DNA from: Pontimicrobium aquaticum
GTDB taxonomy: Bacteria; Bacteroidota; Bacteroidia; Flavobacteriales; Flavobacteriaceae
Reading direction: 5' to 3'
Assembly: GCF_005047595.1 (NCBI RefSeq)
Contig: NZ_SUPL01000005.1
Coordinates: 62,001 to 126,000 of the forward strand
Length of the DNA stretch: 64,000 nucleotides
Shown here one piece after another: positions 45,166 through 54,575 of this stretch. Both the position numbers and the translations under genes were made by a program. Positions within the stretch are counted from its first letter, which is position 1. The number at the start of each line of letters is the position of its first letter. The notes under the pieces are model-generated. The model saw only the letters and a list, made by a program, of their open reading frames with translations. It was not told where the DNA came from and ran no database searches.

Positions 45166-45188
45166 TTAATGCATAAAAAAAAGTCCAA
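45166..45188. repeat. Possible left attachment-site repeat
   Basis: TTAATGCAT, eight As and GTCCAA. The same string with seven As lies at 56637-56658 beside tRNA-Asn and an integrase gene. Part of the match belongs to a terminator stem, so convergence is possible. Confidence 0.4.
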
Positions 45189-45206
45189 CATTTCTGTTGG
45201 ACTTTT
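45175..45206. terminator. Intrinsic terminator
   Basis: An A run, AAAGTCCAACA, a TTTC loop and TGTTGGACTTTT: a perfect 12-bp stem. No gene obviously ends here on the minus strand, which fits a former tRNA or its remnant just to the right. Confidence 0.75.
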
Positions 45207-45326
45207 CTTTGTTTGCTCCCCTTCATATGTCATTATCGAACCAATCTTTAACTATGATTAAAGAGTTTACCAAATTTTAAACTCTTTTCATAAAGCTATT
45301 GAACTTTCATTACTTCAAAGAATAAA

Positions 45327-45352
45327 AACAAGCCTCTATTAAAAGGCTTGTT
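45327..45352 (-). terminator. Terminator of the TlpA-like gene
   Basis: AACAAGCCT and AGGCTTGTT make a 9-bp stem; the A run to its left gives T residues on the minus strand. It lies about 80 bp past the stop of the TlpA-like gene. Confidence 0.7.
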
Positions 45353-45428
45353 CATTTTGTAATCTACTGGAAATCAATATTAAAAATAGATTAATTTTGA
45401 AAAGCACCAGTTTAGGACATTACCATAA

Positions 45429-46979
45429 CTAATTTTCTATATTAATTTTATCAATTATCCTTTTAAATACAATACTATCCGAAGGATGTGGTGCATAATT
45501 CAAAACAATTTCGTTTTGTTTATTTAGAATTATATACCTTGGAATCGAATGAACTTTTAGATATCTTCCTAGTGGTGAATTTGTACCATTAATAACCAAA
45601 TATTGGTTACGAACATTAAGATAGCTTTCAAGTTCTTTTGATTTTTTTAACCATTTTTTTTTATCTTCATCTATAGATAAGTAAATCCATTCTACGTTAT
45701 TTTCAACTGATAATTTATCTTTAAAACTATTAGCTTTTGTTATTTCGGTAATACATGGAGGGCACCAACTTGTCCAAAAATTTATAACTCTTATCCTTTT
45801 ATTGGAACGGTTAAAAATTTCGCCTAATGTTAAAGTATCACCATGTTTACTGAGTAATTTGGTGTTTAATGCTGGTTGAGGAAACTCTAATTCAAAGGAA
45901 TTTAAATCTTCTATAATATCTTCTATTTCCTTTGTATACTCTGAATCTGGATATTGTTTACCATATTCGTGAATTTCATTTTTAAAAAAAGAAACACTTT
46001 GTTTACTATTCCCAAGGCCTCTCCAATGATAAACAGTAATGAGAGAAGCCATTGCGTACTCCTTGATTTTTTCATCAAAATTATTTTCTATAACAGCTTT
46101 TTCTGCCAAAAATTTTTCTTTGGAATAACTTGGATGATCTGAAGTCGCAAAGTAATTTCTTATAAGTCCTGATAAAGCAGGTTTGAAAGAACCTATACTT
46201 AAATGGCTCTCATCCTTAAAATCATCTATTGTAATGTCCCCTAAATAGTCTTTAAGATTAAACAACTGTTCTTTACTGCTATGCTCTTTTTGAATAATTG
46301 TAAATAATTCCTCTGGGCCAGCCAAGTAAAAAGAGTCTCCATTTTTTTGTGTTCTGGGGCTTATTAATTCATAAAGGTGCGAATATTTCAAACCAGACGC
46401 TACAAAATCAATAAATGACTTTGATGTGATATTATGCCTCCTTACGTATTTATTAAAAAAATCTACTTTTTTTCTGTAAATAGAGTCTACCCTGGATTTA
46501 TATTCTATGATACTGCCTTTATAAGGATTGTGTATATATCTTGGAGTAGAATCTCGTAAACTTGAATAAAAGTTATGTTCAGCAGCTTTTTCTCCCTTAA
46601 TGCTAAATCGCTTATTTTTAATTTCAAAAATTATCGTATCATTTGGTTTCGCCATAAATGTAGCACGATAATTGATATCTTTGGAATATGAAGTCAAGTG
46701 TAAGAGTTGCGGTTCTAAAATAGAATCGATCTCCATGACTATAGAGTCACCAATCACCTTTTGGTCTGTTATGCAATTTCCATGATTAAGTGAAGCCGAA
46801 GACGTGTTGAATACATTAAAATGGTTAAAAGGTATTAAATCATCTGTTTTACCAATAATTAAGACTTTTCCTTTTTTTACATTATTTATGTCTTTAATCT
46901 TTTGATGATTGCTATTGTTTTTACTATTACAGCTTAAGACTACAATAACTATTACGATATTAAATATTATCTTTCTCAT
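45429..46979 (-). CDS. TlpA-like thioredoxin-domain lipoprotein
   Basis: 516 residues. The leader ends in a lipobox (VVLSC, Cys ~17), so the protein is anchored and faces the periplasm. Residues 30-370 are a helical domain found in front of thioredoxin in many Bacteroidota proteins. The C-terminal ~130 residues are a TlpA-type thioredoxin with WCPPC at about 402-406 and the cis-Pro motif HSIPRYII. It probably keeps periplasmic thiols reduced or serves as a disulfide exchanger. First gene inside the proposed island. Confidence 0.85.
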   Translation of the reverse strand: MRKIIFNIVIVIVVLSCNSKNNSNHQKIKDINNVKKGKVLIIGKTDDLIPFNHFNVFNTSSASLNHGNCITDQKVIGDSIVMEIDSILEPQLLHLTSYSKDINYRATFMAKPNDTIIFEIKNKRFSIKGEKAAEHNFYSSLRDSTPRYIHNPYKGSIIEYKSRVDSIYRKKVDFFNKYVRRHNITSKSFIDFVASGLKYSHLYELISPRTQKNGDSFYLAGPEELFTIIQKEHSSKEQLFNLKDYLGDITIDDFKDESHLSIGSFKPALSGLIRNYFATSDHPSYSKEKFLAEKAVIENNFDEKIKEYAMASLITVYHWRGLGNSKQSVSFFKNEIHEYGKQYPDSEYTKEIEDIIEDLNSFELEFPQPALNTKLLSKHGDTLTLGEIFNRSNKRIRVINFWTSWCPPCITEITKANSFKDKLSVENNVEWIYLSIDEDKKKWLKKSKELESYLNVRNQYLVINGTNSPLGRYLKVHSIPRYIILNKQNEIVLNYAPHPSDSIVFKRIIDKINIEN

Positions 46980-47232
46980 TGAAATATTAAATATTGTTAA
47001 TACAGGTTAGTAGTAATTACATTCATTAATATCAAATATTATTTTGGCACTTGGTAAATTAGTTTTGGTTTTGTTTGTTTAAAATTACTAAAACAACAAC
47101 TTTTTTCTTAAAAAAATTCAAAGATGACCTCGTTTATATATCTTGGATAAACATTAACTTAATGCTAACAAAGGACTAAAAGTTCTTTTTCAAGATTGAA
47201 ACTGATTACTTATATAAGATTAAGAATAGCTA

Positions 47233-48276
47233 CTACATCTCTTTTATTATTTCAATAGCTTTTTCTAATAATTCATCTCTTCCATTTTTTATACCTTCTA
47301 CTGTTGGTTTTATTTCTATATCTGGAACTATTCCTATTCTTTGAGTTTCTGTACCATCAGGATAATAAATTCCAACTCCAGAAATAGCAGTTAATAGTCC
47401 ACCAGGTAAATATAAAGAAGAAACACTCCCATCTGTTCCTGCTGTAGTACTTCCAATTATTTTTGTTTTATTTCCTGCTCTAAATGCCATAGCTGTATAC
47501 TCTGCTTGACTTTGAGTAAATTCATTAACCAAAACTATCAATTTCCCTTTATAAGTTTCTGTTGGCTTTGGAATAAGTGCCTCTTTTTTAAAAACAAATT
47601 CACCAGGGTTGTTTATGTTGAAATTTGTAAACTTAACAAAAGGAGTTGGAGAAGACACAAAATAAGACCCTAAAGTAAACGGCACAAATGATGAAGGATA
47701 ATTTCTTATATCTATAATAATTCCTTTAGTGTCTTTAAAAATTTTCTTTATGTAAGGGATATCTTCTTTTTTAATAAATTCTAAATTTATATAGCCTATG
47801 CTATCTTCAAGAAATTTATAGCTTTTTTCTCCTGTCCATTTATACCATCTAATATTCAAGTCACTTTCTTTATAAAGAAGTAAATTGCTTTGTTTTTTTT
47901 CATTGTTCGAAATATAATTAACTCTAATGCTTTTTTTATTTGAACGCAGTAAATCTCTAGATATATCTCTCATTTTAACAATGTTATTTGAGGAAGGATA
48001 AAAGGAACTAATACTATCAATTAAAAAATCTAAAGGTTTTCCATTTATACTTGTAATTACATCACCAACTTCAAATTTAGAAACGCTTTTAAGCTCAGGG
48101 TTATAATAATCAGTAACAACTAGTTTCTCTTCAATAAATTGAACTTTGAAAGGTGGATAATAACTCCCTCTAGTGTTTTGTATATTATTGAATCCTACTC
48201 TAGTTGTGGCATGTGTGTCATTAATAGAATCAATAGTAAGCTTCTCATTTCTTTTTAGATTTAAGCAATAAATATG
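47233..48276 (-). pseudogene. S41 family peptidase, truncated at the 5' end
   Basis: From the only in-frame ATG (47973) 246 residues can be read, containing the S41 core with the nucleophile motif in EFTQSQAEYTAMAF and the TAGTDGSVSS segment. The same frame stays open upstream to a TAG at 48277-48279 and encodes INDTHATTRVGFNN, PPFKVQFIEEKLVVTDYY and GDVITSINGKPLDF. These are the end of the N-terminal domain and the PDZ of this family, but no start codon is available there. So the gene lost its signal peptide and first part. The fragment could still be made from 47973 without the PDZ, but a secreted protease without a leader is unlikely to work. Confidence 0.65.
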
Positions 48277-48421
48277 CTATCCAAAAAACAATAATGATAG
48301 CGATTACATGTCCTATGACATCTGCTGCCTCATATGTTGGCAGGCTCTTCATTAATACGATTAGAGAAATAAACCCTCCAAGTAATAGTAGTATTCCTAA
48401 TACTGTCTTTAATAATTTCAT
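48245..48421 (-). CDS. Possible 58-residue two-helix membrane protein
   Basis: An ATG-started minus-strand ORF encodes a protein with hydrophobic helices at about 7-23 and 35-52 and a basic tail KSKKK. It overlaps by about 30 bp the open frame of the truncated peptidase gene. Helices and a start 114 bp divergent from the XRE regulator gene speak for a real gene. No family recognised. Confidence 0.4.
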   Translation of the reverse strand: MKLLKTVLGILLLLGGFISLIVLMKSLPTYEAADVIGHVIAIIIVFWIAYLLLKSKKK

Positions 48422-48534
48422 TTTGTTATTTTAAATTAATTATGATTTTTACTCAACCCCTAAATATAAACAAACATATTTTACCGTACATATATGTTCT
48501 GCTGTTTTTTAAACAAATAGAGCAAATTTGTTCT

Positions 48535-48783
48535 ATGGCTAAAAAAGCAACAAATACAGTTGATGCTGAGATTATTATTAAATTGGGTAGACGCATAAAG
48601 TATTTACGAACTAAGATGAATATGACCCAAATGGATGTAGCCGCAATAGTAAATATTGATCCCTCAGCAGTAAGAAGATATGAAAAAGGTAGAGTAGAAA
48701 TGGGCTTTACTACATTGATGAAGTTCGCTGAAGCTTTTGAGGTTACAGTAAATGACTTGCTTTACCCAGAAGAAATAAAATAA
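48535..48783 (+). CDS. XRE family transcriptional regulator
   Basis: 82 residues from the ATG at 48535; the longer frame from 48442 adds a hydrophobic leader unsuited to a DNA-binding protein. A Cro/CI-type HTH covers about residues 16-70 with MNMTQMDVAAIVNIDPSAVRRYEKG. Such proteins often regulate a neighbouring gene in islands; candidates are the 58-residue membrane protein and the truncated peptidase on the opposite strand. Confidence 0.8.
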   Translation: MAKKATNTVDAEIIIKLGRRIKYLRTKMNMTQMDVAAIVNIDPSAVRRYEKGRVEMGFTTLMKFAEAFEVTVNDLLYPEEIK

Positions 48784-48939
48784 CATTTTAAAGTAGTGAT
48801 TATTTGGACAGTCATTAAAATTATATCTTCTCTTCTAAAGGTTTATTCCTTTATTCTACTATTTAAAAAAGCTTAAAAAGTAATGTATTGTATTACAAGC
48901 ATTGTTTAAGGTAACACCCCTTCTTTAAATTCAAATAAA

Positions 48940-48966
48940 AAGTTGGCAATTTGACTTTGCCAACTT
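48940..48966 (-). terminator. Terminator of the large type IX cargo gene
   Basis: AAGTTGGC and GCCAACTT form an 8-bp stem around an 11-nt loop; A richness to the left becomes T richness on the minus strand. It lies about 80 bp past the gene's stop. Confidence 0.6.
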
Positions 48967-49044
48967 GCCAAGTTATTATTCTAACCCTTCTCTAAAGGAC
49001 CTAATCTTCAATATATTTACCATAAAAACATCAACATAAAAGCC

Positions 49045-52000
49045 TTATTTGATTATTACTTTTTTAGAAAACGAATTAAGTTTGGTTTTTAGTTTAATAA
49101 TGTGTACTCCTGAGGTCTTATTTCCTTCAATATTATATTCAATAAAATTATCATTGGTTTGTACCTTAAACTTGAACAAAGACTGACCTAAAATATTAAA
49201 CATTTCTACAGAATTTATAAATAGAGAATTGGGATTTAAAATGACAATTTTATTATTAGAAAAATAAACTTCTATATTATCATTATTAGAAACTATAGAA
49301 CCTAGTGTCTCTCCTTTAAAGAAAGTAATTTCAAACCTATCAAGATGCTCTCCAGCAATTAAGTATACTTCATAATTAGAATCTCTAAGATCATGGTATA
49401 TTTCCAATTCTTTGTCATGTAGATATATATTCCTTTCCTCAGTCACATTCTCCAAAGTATCTATTTTAATATTAATTAAACCTTCTTGACTAATTTTAAC
49501 ACCTATTGGTAGTTTTTGCTCTTGATTAAAATTATCTACCGCTTGAATGATGTACTTATCATCATTAATGACCCAAAACATATCCTCTGTATTGTCTTCT
49601 ATAAGAAATGCATCATATCCTGTATCATGACTTTGAGTGGCATTTTGATCAACTCCAACCAATAACTGTCTATAATATCCTTTAGGAGAATCAAACATTA
49701 GTCTTATTTTCTCTCTAGTATCCATATTTACTACCCTGGTATTTTTGCTTTCTTTTTTATTATTACCACTTCTCATAAATAAAGAGGGATCCGAGACTTC
49801 TGTTTTAAAAATACGTTGACTATTCTTAAAAGTCACTGTGCCACCTGTACCAGCTGTAACAAAAAATCCTTGACCTACTGGAATATATTGTTGAGGTAAT
49901 TTTGTGCCTATAGCACCAGAGTTATTAATACGAACATCATTGGAAATTGCTACAGTTCCTCCCATCAAGTTATAGGCAGCATATCCACCTTCATAATCTC
50001 CAAGATTATGTGATTTATTCGCAAAGTGATCCCAAAAATATAAAGTACCATTGATAATATCAGTATCAGCTCGTCCTCCATTATTATTAATATTATCCAA
50101 TATAAATTCATTAGCATCAATAGCGGAAGCATATGGATTACCTATAAGATAATCGTTACCAGGCGAAAGTGTCAAAGTAATATCACCATTATTGGGTTTT
50201 CCGTTAAACACATAGTTCTGCTCTTCTATAAAAGAAGATGAGCTATTTTCTACCCCTTTCATTGTGTAACCCTCACCAGGCTGCAAAATGCCATTACTAC
50301 GTATATGCTGCCATGAAGGATAGTTGTTACTTATCAAATTAGCATATTTCCAAATCCAATAATCCGCAATACCAATAGGTGATCCCGAAGTCCCATTGTA
50401 TCCAGATGTAATCCAATTGATACTAATTGGTGAAGCCGCATTACTTCCATCTTTAAGTACATCTTGAACAGTATAGTTATTATTATTAGTTGTTATGTTA
50501 CTTACACCAACAGGAGCTGACCAATAATTGTAGGTATAAAGATCTGCTGTCCCTTGTTGGTCTCTCTCTAAAATTCCCGAGCTTGTAGGGTCTAAATCAC
50601 TGTTTTCTCCCTGAACCAATTGAGATTCACCCTCCAAATCAATTTTTCCATCTAATTTTAAATACCAACTGTTGTATAGTTCTACATCTCCATTTATTAC
50701 CAATTCTACGTTTGGGTATATTAATAAGCCCAATGATCCATGCCTACTAGAAGTTGTTATATTATTTTTTACAGCAATAATACTCCAATCTTTATTATTG
50801 GGCTCATCTTCAATATCCCAAACGTTTCCATGCAGCCAACTAGCCTGAGAAGTCCATAAGCCATCAGTAGCTGTTTGATATGGCATTGGTGCTGTTTGTG
50901 GTTGAATACTGGTAATGTTATGCATGGTCGCCATATAATCATTAGACGAAAAATCACTTGTTCTTCCATACGAAATAATATCAGTCATTGGATAATATGC
51001 AGACAAGCTTGACCACAAAACTGTTGCACCTGTATTAAAATCTACTATTTCTTTAGGAACTATCTTCCCTATAAGATTACCGCTATTATCTTGTATTTCC
51101 TGATATACAATTTGTTGTAATTGATCTTCTGTAAGACTAACATTAAACACACGTACTTCATCTATAGCACCTTTGAAATAATTAATGCTAGAACTAGAGG
51201 CTTTCCCTATGGTAAAAAGATCAGTACTGGTGGTTAATCCAGAAGCTAAGGTGGCGTGCCCTGAAGCTCCTTCTTCTTCTCCATTAATGTACACTTTGTA
51301 TTGTTCACTTATTGCTAAAGAAGCATCATAGACAACAGCAATATGTGTCCATTGATCTAAGGTTAATGCCGTTGAAACAGGTAGTTCTAAAGTACCTGAA
51401 TTTAATTGAACACGAACATTGTTTGTGCCACCGATAACTCTAATTTCCATGTCTCCTTGGCTTAAAACCATTCCTGTGTTAGTGAAAGTAGAATCTAACT
51501 TAACCCAAGCCATATAGGTTCCTTGTGTTGTTCCGCTTAAATTTAAAGAACTATCTATATAATCATCCACCCCATCAAAATCTATAAAGGCTATTGGTGT
51601 TGGTGAATTAAATTCTATATTACCGTTACAGGCTGATGTAAGATCGTTTATGTTTGATGGAACTGTTACGTCTAACAAAATATCTATATCTTCCGTACAG
51701 CCACCACAAACGGCATCAAAGCCTCCACCGTCATCTATATCGAAAAATTTATGGCCTGTAATGGTCGCATTTGATTGTAACTCTGCATTATTACGGACAA
51801 TTAAGATTGAAGTATCGTCATTACCAATCATGTCATTATTATTCAAAACAAAGTTATCTGCCAATATCATATCATTATTATAAAATGTATTAGCTCCAAA
51901 ATTTATTCCTCCATCTATAATTAAAAGGCCTTCATTATAAAAATCCCCATTCAAAATTAGATCATTATGAAGATAAGTAACGCAAAGGTTTTGTAATCCA

Positions 52001-52617
52001 CTGGCTCCTCCAGTACTTACATCTCCAGTAACGACTTCTAAAAGTCCACAATTTTTGAGTATGTTGTTTGTAGACACACTTCCTTGAACAATAATTTCGG
52101 CATCTGAATAATTAGTAATTGAGACTTGCCCCCCTACAGTTAAATCTCCTCCTACATTTAACGATCCTGCATTATATATGTCCGTAGATCCTCCTGGAGC
52201 TAAGTTTAAAGGAAAGTTAGCTGTTGAAGTAGTGTCTATATATACAGTTGTTCCAGACATACTTGGCGTATTGGTTAAAGTAACATCTCCTTCGGCAATT
52301 AATGTTCCATTAAGAGTACTTATACTTCCTGTATATGATACTCCTGGAGCAACATAAAGGGTTCCTCTAATGGTGCCAAAATTATCTGCAGAATTATTTG
52401 CCAAAATACAAATTGACTGGCCTAGAGATGCACCAGTCGGTGCTACTATAGGGTTACCTAATGCATCCTCCCATCCGGTAGCCGTATAGGTATATGTGCA
52501 TGTAACTGGTTGACCTGGAGAACTAAATGTGTTTCCATCACACGTTTGCGCTTTAGCAAAGAAAAACGTGCTAATAAATGACAATGCAAATAAACTTGAC
52601 TTTATAAATAGCTTCAT
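49045..52617 (-). CDS. Large secreted LamG-domain protein with type IX sorting tail
   Basis: 1190 residues from the ATG at 52617 (an upstream ATG at 52638 adds seven residues before the true signal). Signal peptide to about FAKAQ, then repetitive beta-rich stretches with many Asn, Gly and Thr (~30-330). A LamG/concanavalin-like domain spans ~345-505 (DFDGVDDYIDSS, GTYMAWVKLDS, WTHIAVVYD). The C-terminus has the por-type sorting domain (MFNILGQSLFKFK, then SGVHIIKLKTKLNSFSKKVIIK, of which the last residues are the KKVIIK tail). It should be exported through the type IX system and may bind glycans or surfaces. Confidence 0.85.
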   Translation of the reverse strand: MKLFIKSSLFALSFISTFFFAKAQTCDGNTFSSPGQPVTCTYTYTATGWEDALGNPIVAPTGASLGQSICILANNSADNFGTIRGTLYVAPGVSYTGSISTLNGTLIAEGDVTLTNTPSMSGTTVYIDTTSTANFPLNLAPGGSTDIYNAGSLNVGGDLTVGGQVSITNYSDAEIIVQGSVSTNNILKNCGLLEVVTGDVSTGGASGLQNLCVTYLHNDLILNGDFYNEGLLIIDGGINFGANTFYNNDMILADNFVLNNNDMIGNDDTSILIVRNNAELQSNATITGHKFFDIDDGGGFDAVCGGCTEDIDILLDVTVPSNINDLTSACNGNIEFNSPTPIAFIDFDGVDDYIDSSLNLSGTTQGTYMAWVKLDSTFTNTGMVLSQGDMEIRVIGGTNNVRVQLNSGTLELPVSTALTLDQWTHIAVVYDASLAISEQYKVYINGEEEGASGHATLASGLTTSTDLFTIGKASSSSINYFKGAIDEVRVFNVSLTEDQLQQIVYQEIQDNSGNLIGKIVPKEIVDFNTGATVLWSSLSAYYPMTDIISYGRTSDFSSNDYMATMHNITSIQPQTAPMPYQTATDGLWTSQASWLHGNVWDIEDEPNNKDWSIIAVKNNITTSSRHGSLGLLIYPNVELVINGDVELYNSWYLKLDGKIDLEGESQLVQGENSDLDPTSSGILERDQQGTADLYTYNYWSAPVGVSNITTNNNNYTVQDVLKDGSNAASPISINWITSGYNGTSGSPIGIADYWIWKYANLISNNYPSWQHIRSNGILQPGEGYTMKGVENSSSSFIEEQNYVFNGKPNNGDITLTLSPGNDYLIGNPYASAIDANEFILDNINNNGGRADTDIINGTLYFWDHFANKSHNLGDYEGGYAAYNLMGGTVAISNDVRINNSGAIGTKLPQQYIPVGQGFFVTAGTGGTVTFKNSQRIFKTEVSDPSLFMRSGNNKKESKNTRVVNMDTREKIRLMFDSPKGYYRQLLVGVDQNATQSHDTGYDAFLIEDNTEDMFWVINDDKYIIQAVDNFNQEQKLPIGVKISQEGLINIKIDTLENVTEERNIYLHDKELEIYHDLRDSNYEVYLIAGEHLDRFEITFFKGETLGSIVSNNDNIEVYFSNNKIVILNPNSLFINSVEMFNILGQSLFKFKVQTNDNFIEYNIEGNKTSGVHIIKLKTKLNSFSKKVIIK

Positions 52618-53136
52618 TTCAAAAAAGTTAACAAGCAATTGACATCTTACTTGATGGCTAATATATTTATAAAAAACGATATAACACTTATTTAACCGAT
52701 GTAATGTATGTTATTTTAACATTAGCGTGAGAAAATTCAAATTTCTTTTAAAATGCAATTTGTTTTCTTGTAAATCTTTTGATGTGAATTCTAGTAGCCA
52801 CTAAGTTTACCAATTTTTATTATATGTTTTATTTGTGGTGGGTTTATTGTTAAAAAAACAACAGCTAACTTAATTGTTAACTGTTGCTTTTAAAATAACT
52901 AATAATCTATAATCACATGCTAATTATAACGTTGCTAATGATATTATAGTGCCTCCCACAACTTTAGATGAAACATTTAGCTTCTAATATGTTAATATCA
53001 ATTGTCAAATTAAACCTGTTCTCTTATCATAAAGTGGTTTTTAACCATAAGTTATAAGGTTCTTCTTTGATGAATTTTAGCCAATCGTGAAAATCTGTCG
53101 TTTTTTTTGCTAACTTTATTATGAAATCCCTCTAAA
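52618..53136. other. Intergenic region with an orphan hairpin
   Basis: About 519 bases between divergent genes. CAACAGCTAAC (52859-52869) and GTTAACTGTTG (52876-52886) form a terminator-like stem with an A run on the left, as for a minus-strand transcript, but no gene is seen in front of it. The rest shows nothing recognisable. Confidence 0.45.
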
Positions 53137-53544
53137 ATGAATAAAACTAAAAACAGTTATTTTCATAACTCACATGCGTCATATAATTTCCCTTGGGGAG
53201 ATTTATACTTTTATGAAAATTTCATAATTTCAGAGATAAGTGAAGGATCCGTTATAGGAGAGTCACAATTTATGGAAGCCATGAACCTAACGAATGATTA
53301 CTTTGGAGTTGAAAAACCTTATGGGTTAATCAGTAATAAGGTTAACTCTTACTCAATTAATCTGCCTGAATTAATTCCCATAGCAAGAAAATTTGGTAAT
53401 CTAAGACTAAATGCTGTTGTCCTTTATTCTGGGATTGGATATGAGAATTTTGAAATTGAAAAACGTTTATTAAAATTTAAAGGAGAGGTCTTCTTTAATC
53501 TAGACCAAGCAATTGATTGGATTACAAAAGAGCTCCAAGTTTAA
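53137..53544 (+). CDS. SpoIIAA/STAS-like protein of unknown function
   Basis: 135 residues, cytoplasmic. The pattern of a strand pair, ISEISEGSVIGES, then KPYGLISNKVNSYSINLPEL and AIDWITKELQV matches a flavobacterial STAS-like family similar to anti-sigma antagonist folds, without a known role. Ends in a bidirectional terminator shared with the convergent yceI-like gene. Confidence 0.6.
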   Translation: MNKTKNSYFHNSHASYNFPWGDLYFYENFIISEISEGSVIGESQFMEAMNLTNDYFGVEKPYGLISNKVNSYSINLPELIPIARKFGNLRLNAVVLYSGIGYENFEIEKRLLKFKGEVFFNLDQAIDWITKELQV

Positions 53545-53576
53545 CCCTACTAGGGATTCCAAAGGTGACATATAAC

Positions 53577-53606
53577 AAAAAAGGCTGCAAATACAGCCCA
53601 TTTTTT
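53577..53606. terminator. Bidirectional terminator
   Basis: An A run, GGCTG/CAGCC stem with a CAAATA loop, then a T run, between the STAS-like gene and the convergent yceI-like gene. Confidence 0.7.
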
Positions 53607-53638
53607 ATATCCTAATATGAATAAAATAATTAACCTAT

Positions 53639-54199
53639 TTATTGTTGGTTCATTTCCATGTTAATCACTATCTCTACTTCATCACCTAAAGTAGCTGTTT
53701 TACCTCCCACTTTAAACAATAATCTGTCTATGGTGCCTGTTATCTTCAACCCTGCTTTAAGCTTTTGATTTCTCCTATTGGTGATAATCCCATTAACCTT
53801 ACCATCTAAAGTAACACTCCTGGTAACATCCTTAATAGTTAAATCCCCTGTTAGCTTAAAAGTCTTTTCTCCAGTCATTTCTACATTAGTTGTTTTAAAC
53901 ACCATAGTAGGGAACTTCTCAGCTCCAAAATAATCATCACTTCTTAAATGCTTGTCCCTGCCATCATTATCCGTATCAATACTGGCTATTTTAATTTCTA
54001 CATTAAAATTTGGATTGGAAAATGTATCATCTGCTGTAGCTTCAATATTGAAATCACCAAAGTTTCCAGTAACTTCAGATATCATTAAATGAGTAATATT
54101 AAAGCTCACCTTTGAATGTGCCTTATCTGCTTTCCATGTAGATTGAGAAAAAACAATGGAGGAAACTGTAAAAAATAACACAGTAAATAACTTTTTCAT
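53639..54199 (-). CDS. YceI family periplasmic protein
   Basis: 186 residues from the ATG at 54199, which gives a clean signal peptide (MKKLFTVLFF ... FSQS). The lipocalin-like YceI barrel shows WKADKAHSKVSFNITHL, the middle DKHLRSDDYFGAEKFPTM and the strand SVTLDGKVNG. Family members bind isoprenoid-type or polar lipid ligands in the periplasm; the partner here is unknown. Single gene. Confidence 0.9.
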   Translation of the reverse strand: MKKLFTVLFFTVSSIVFSQSTWKADKAHSKVSFNITHLMISEVTGNFGDFNIEATADDTFSNPNFNVEIKIASIDTDNDGRDKHLRSDDYFGAEKFPTMVFKTTNVEMTGEKTFKLTGDLTIKDVTRSVTLDGKVNGIITNRRNQKLKAGLKITGTIDRLLFKVGGKTATLGDEVEIVINMEMNQQ

Positions 54200-54352
54200 A
54201 ATGTTTGATTTTATTATTAATAGATACAAATTAACCATACTATAAGTTTATATTCTGTTAAGAATATATTAAAGATTACATTTAATGTGCTCAATTAAAA
54301 AAATATCAGCCCCTAGAAAGGACTTTGCTCATTTATTCTTTTTCCTTAGATT

Positions 54353-54487
54353 TTACTGTATATCCCTAAATTTATCCATCTCCTTAACAACCCTACTCTC
54401 AACTACTTTACCATAATGATCCTGTGTAGTCTGTAATTTAGAATGACCTAATAGCTTACTCACAATCTCCATTGGTAAATAAGTATA
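54353..54487 (-). pseudogene. C-terminal remnant of a tyrosine integrase
   Basis: An open minus-strand frame ends MEIVSKLLGHSKLQTTQD, then HYGKVVESRVV, the last 40 or so residues of a tyrosine recombinase with the LGHS motif and the nucleophile Tyr. It is closely similar to the same region of the intact integrase at 55302-56495 (MEIVSELLGHSNMKITQD, SYGKVV) but not identical. A stop lies at 54488-54490 and the front of the gene is gone. Confidence 0.75.
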
Positions 54488-54575
54488 CTAATACTGTAAG
54501 ATTATTATGTAAATTTGAAAGAATCTGTATAATTAGGCTAATAATAGTTTTATTTCATTAAACACAATAATTATT

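Larger units (their letters stand above)
45056..45428. other. Intergenic region with two terminators and a tRNA-3'-end-like stretch
   Basis: 373 bases without an ORF. It contains terminators at 45175-45206 and 45327-45352. Between them TGCTCC (45214-45219) and TCGAACCAA (45236-45244) resemble the 3' part of the tRNA-Asn at 56686-56759, but the spacing is 5 nt longer and no cloverleaf can be drawn, so it is not an intact tRNA. Confidence 0.5.

Noticed and set aside
45207-45290. A second intact tRNA gene
   Set aside because: The T-arm-like and acceptor-like parts are spaced 5 nt too far apart and no cloverleaf can be drawn; kept only as a possible remnant.
48442-48534. N-terminal extension of the XRE regulator
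   Set aside because: The extra 31 residues are hydrophobic and do not suit a DNA-binding protein; the ATG at 48535 gives a normal start.
52900-53010. Remnant of a coding gene behind the orphan hairpin
   Set aside because: Only a 19-codon frame (LNVSSKVVGGTII) is readable between stops; no family could be supported.
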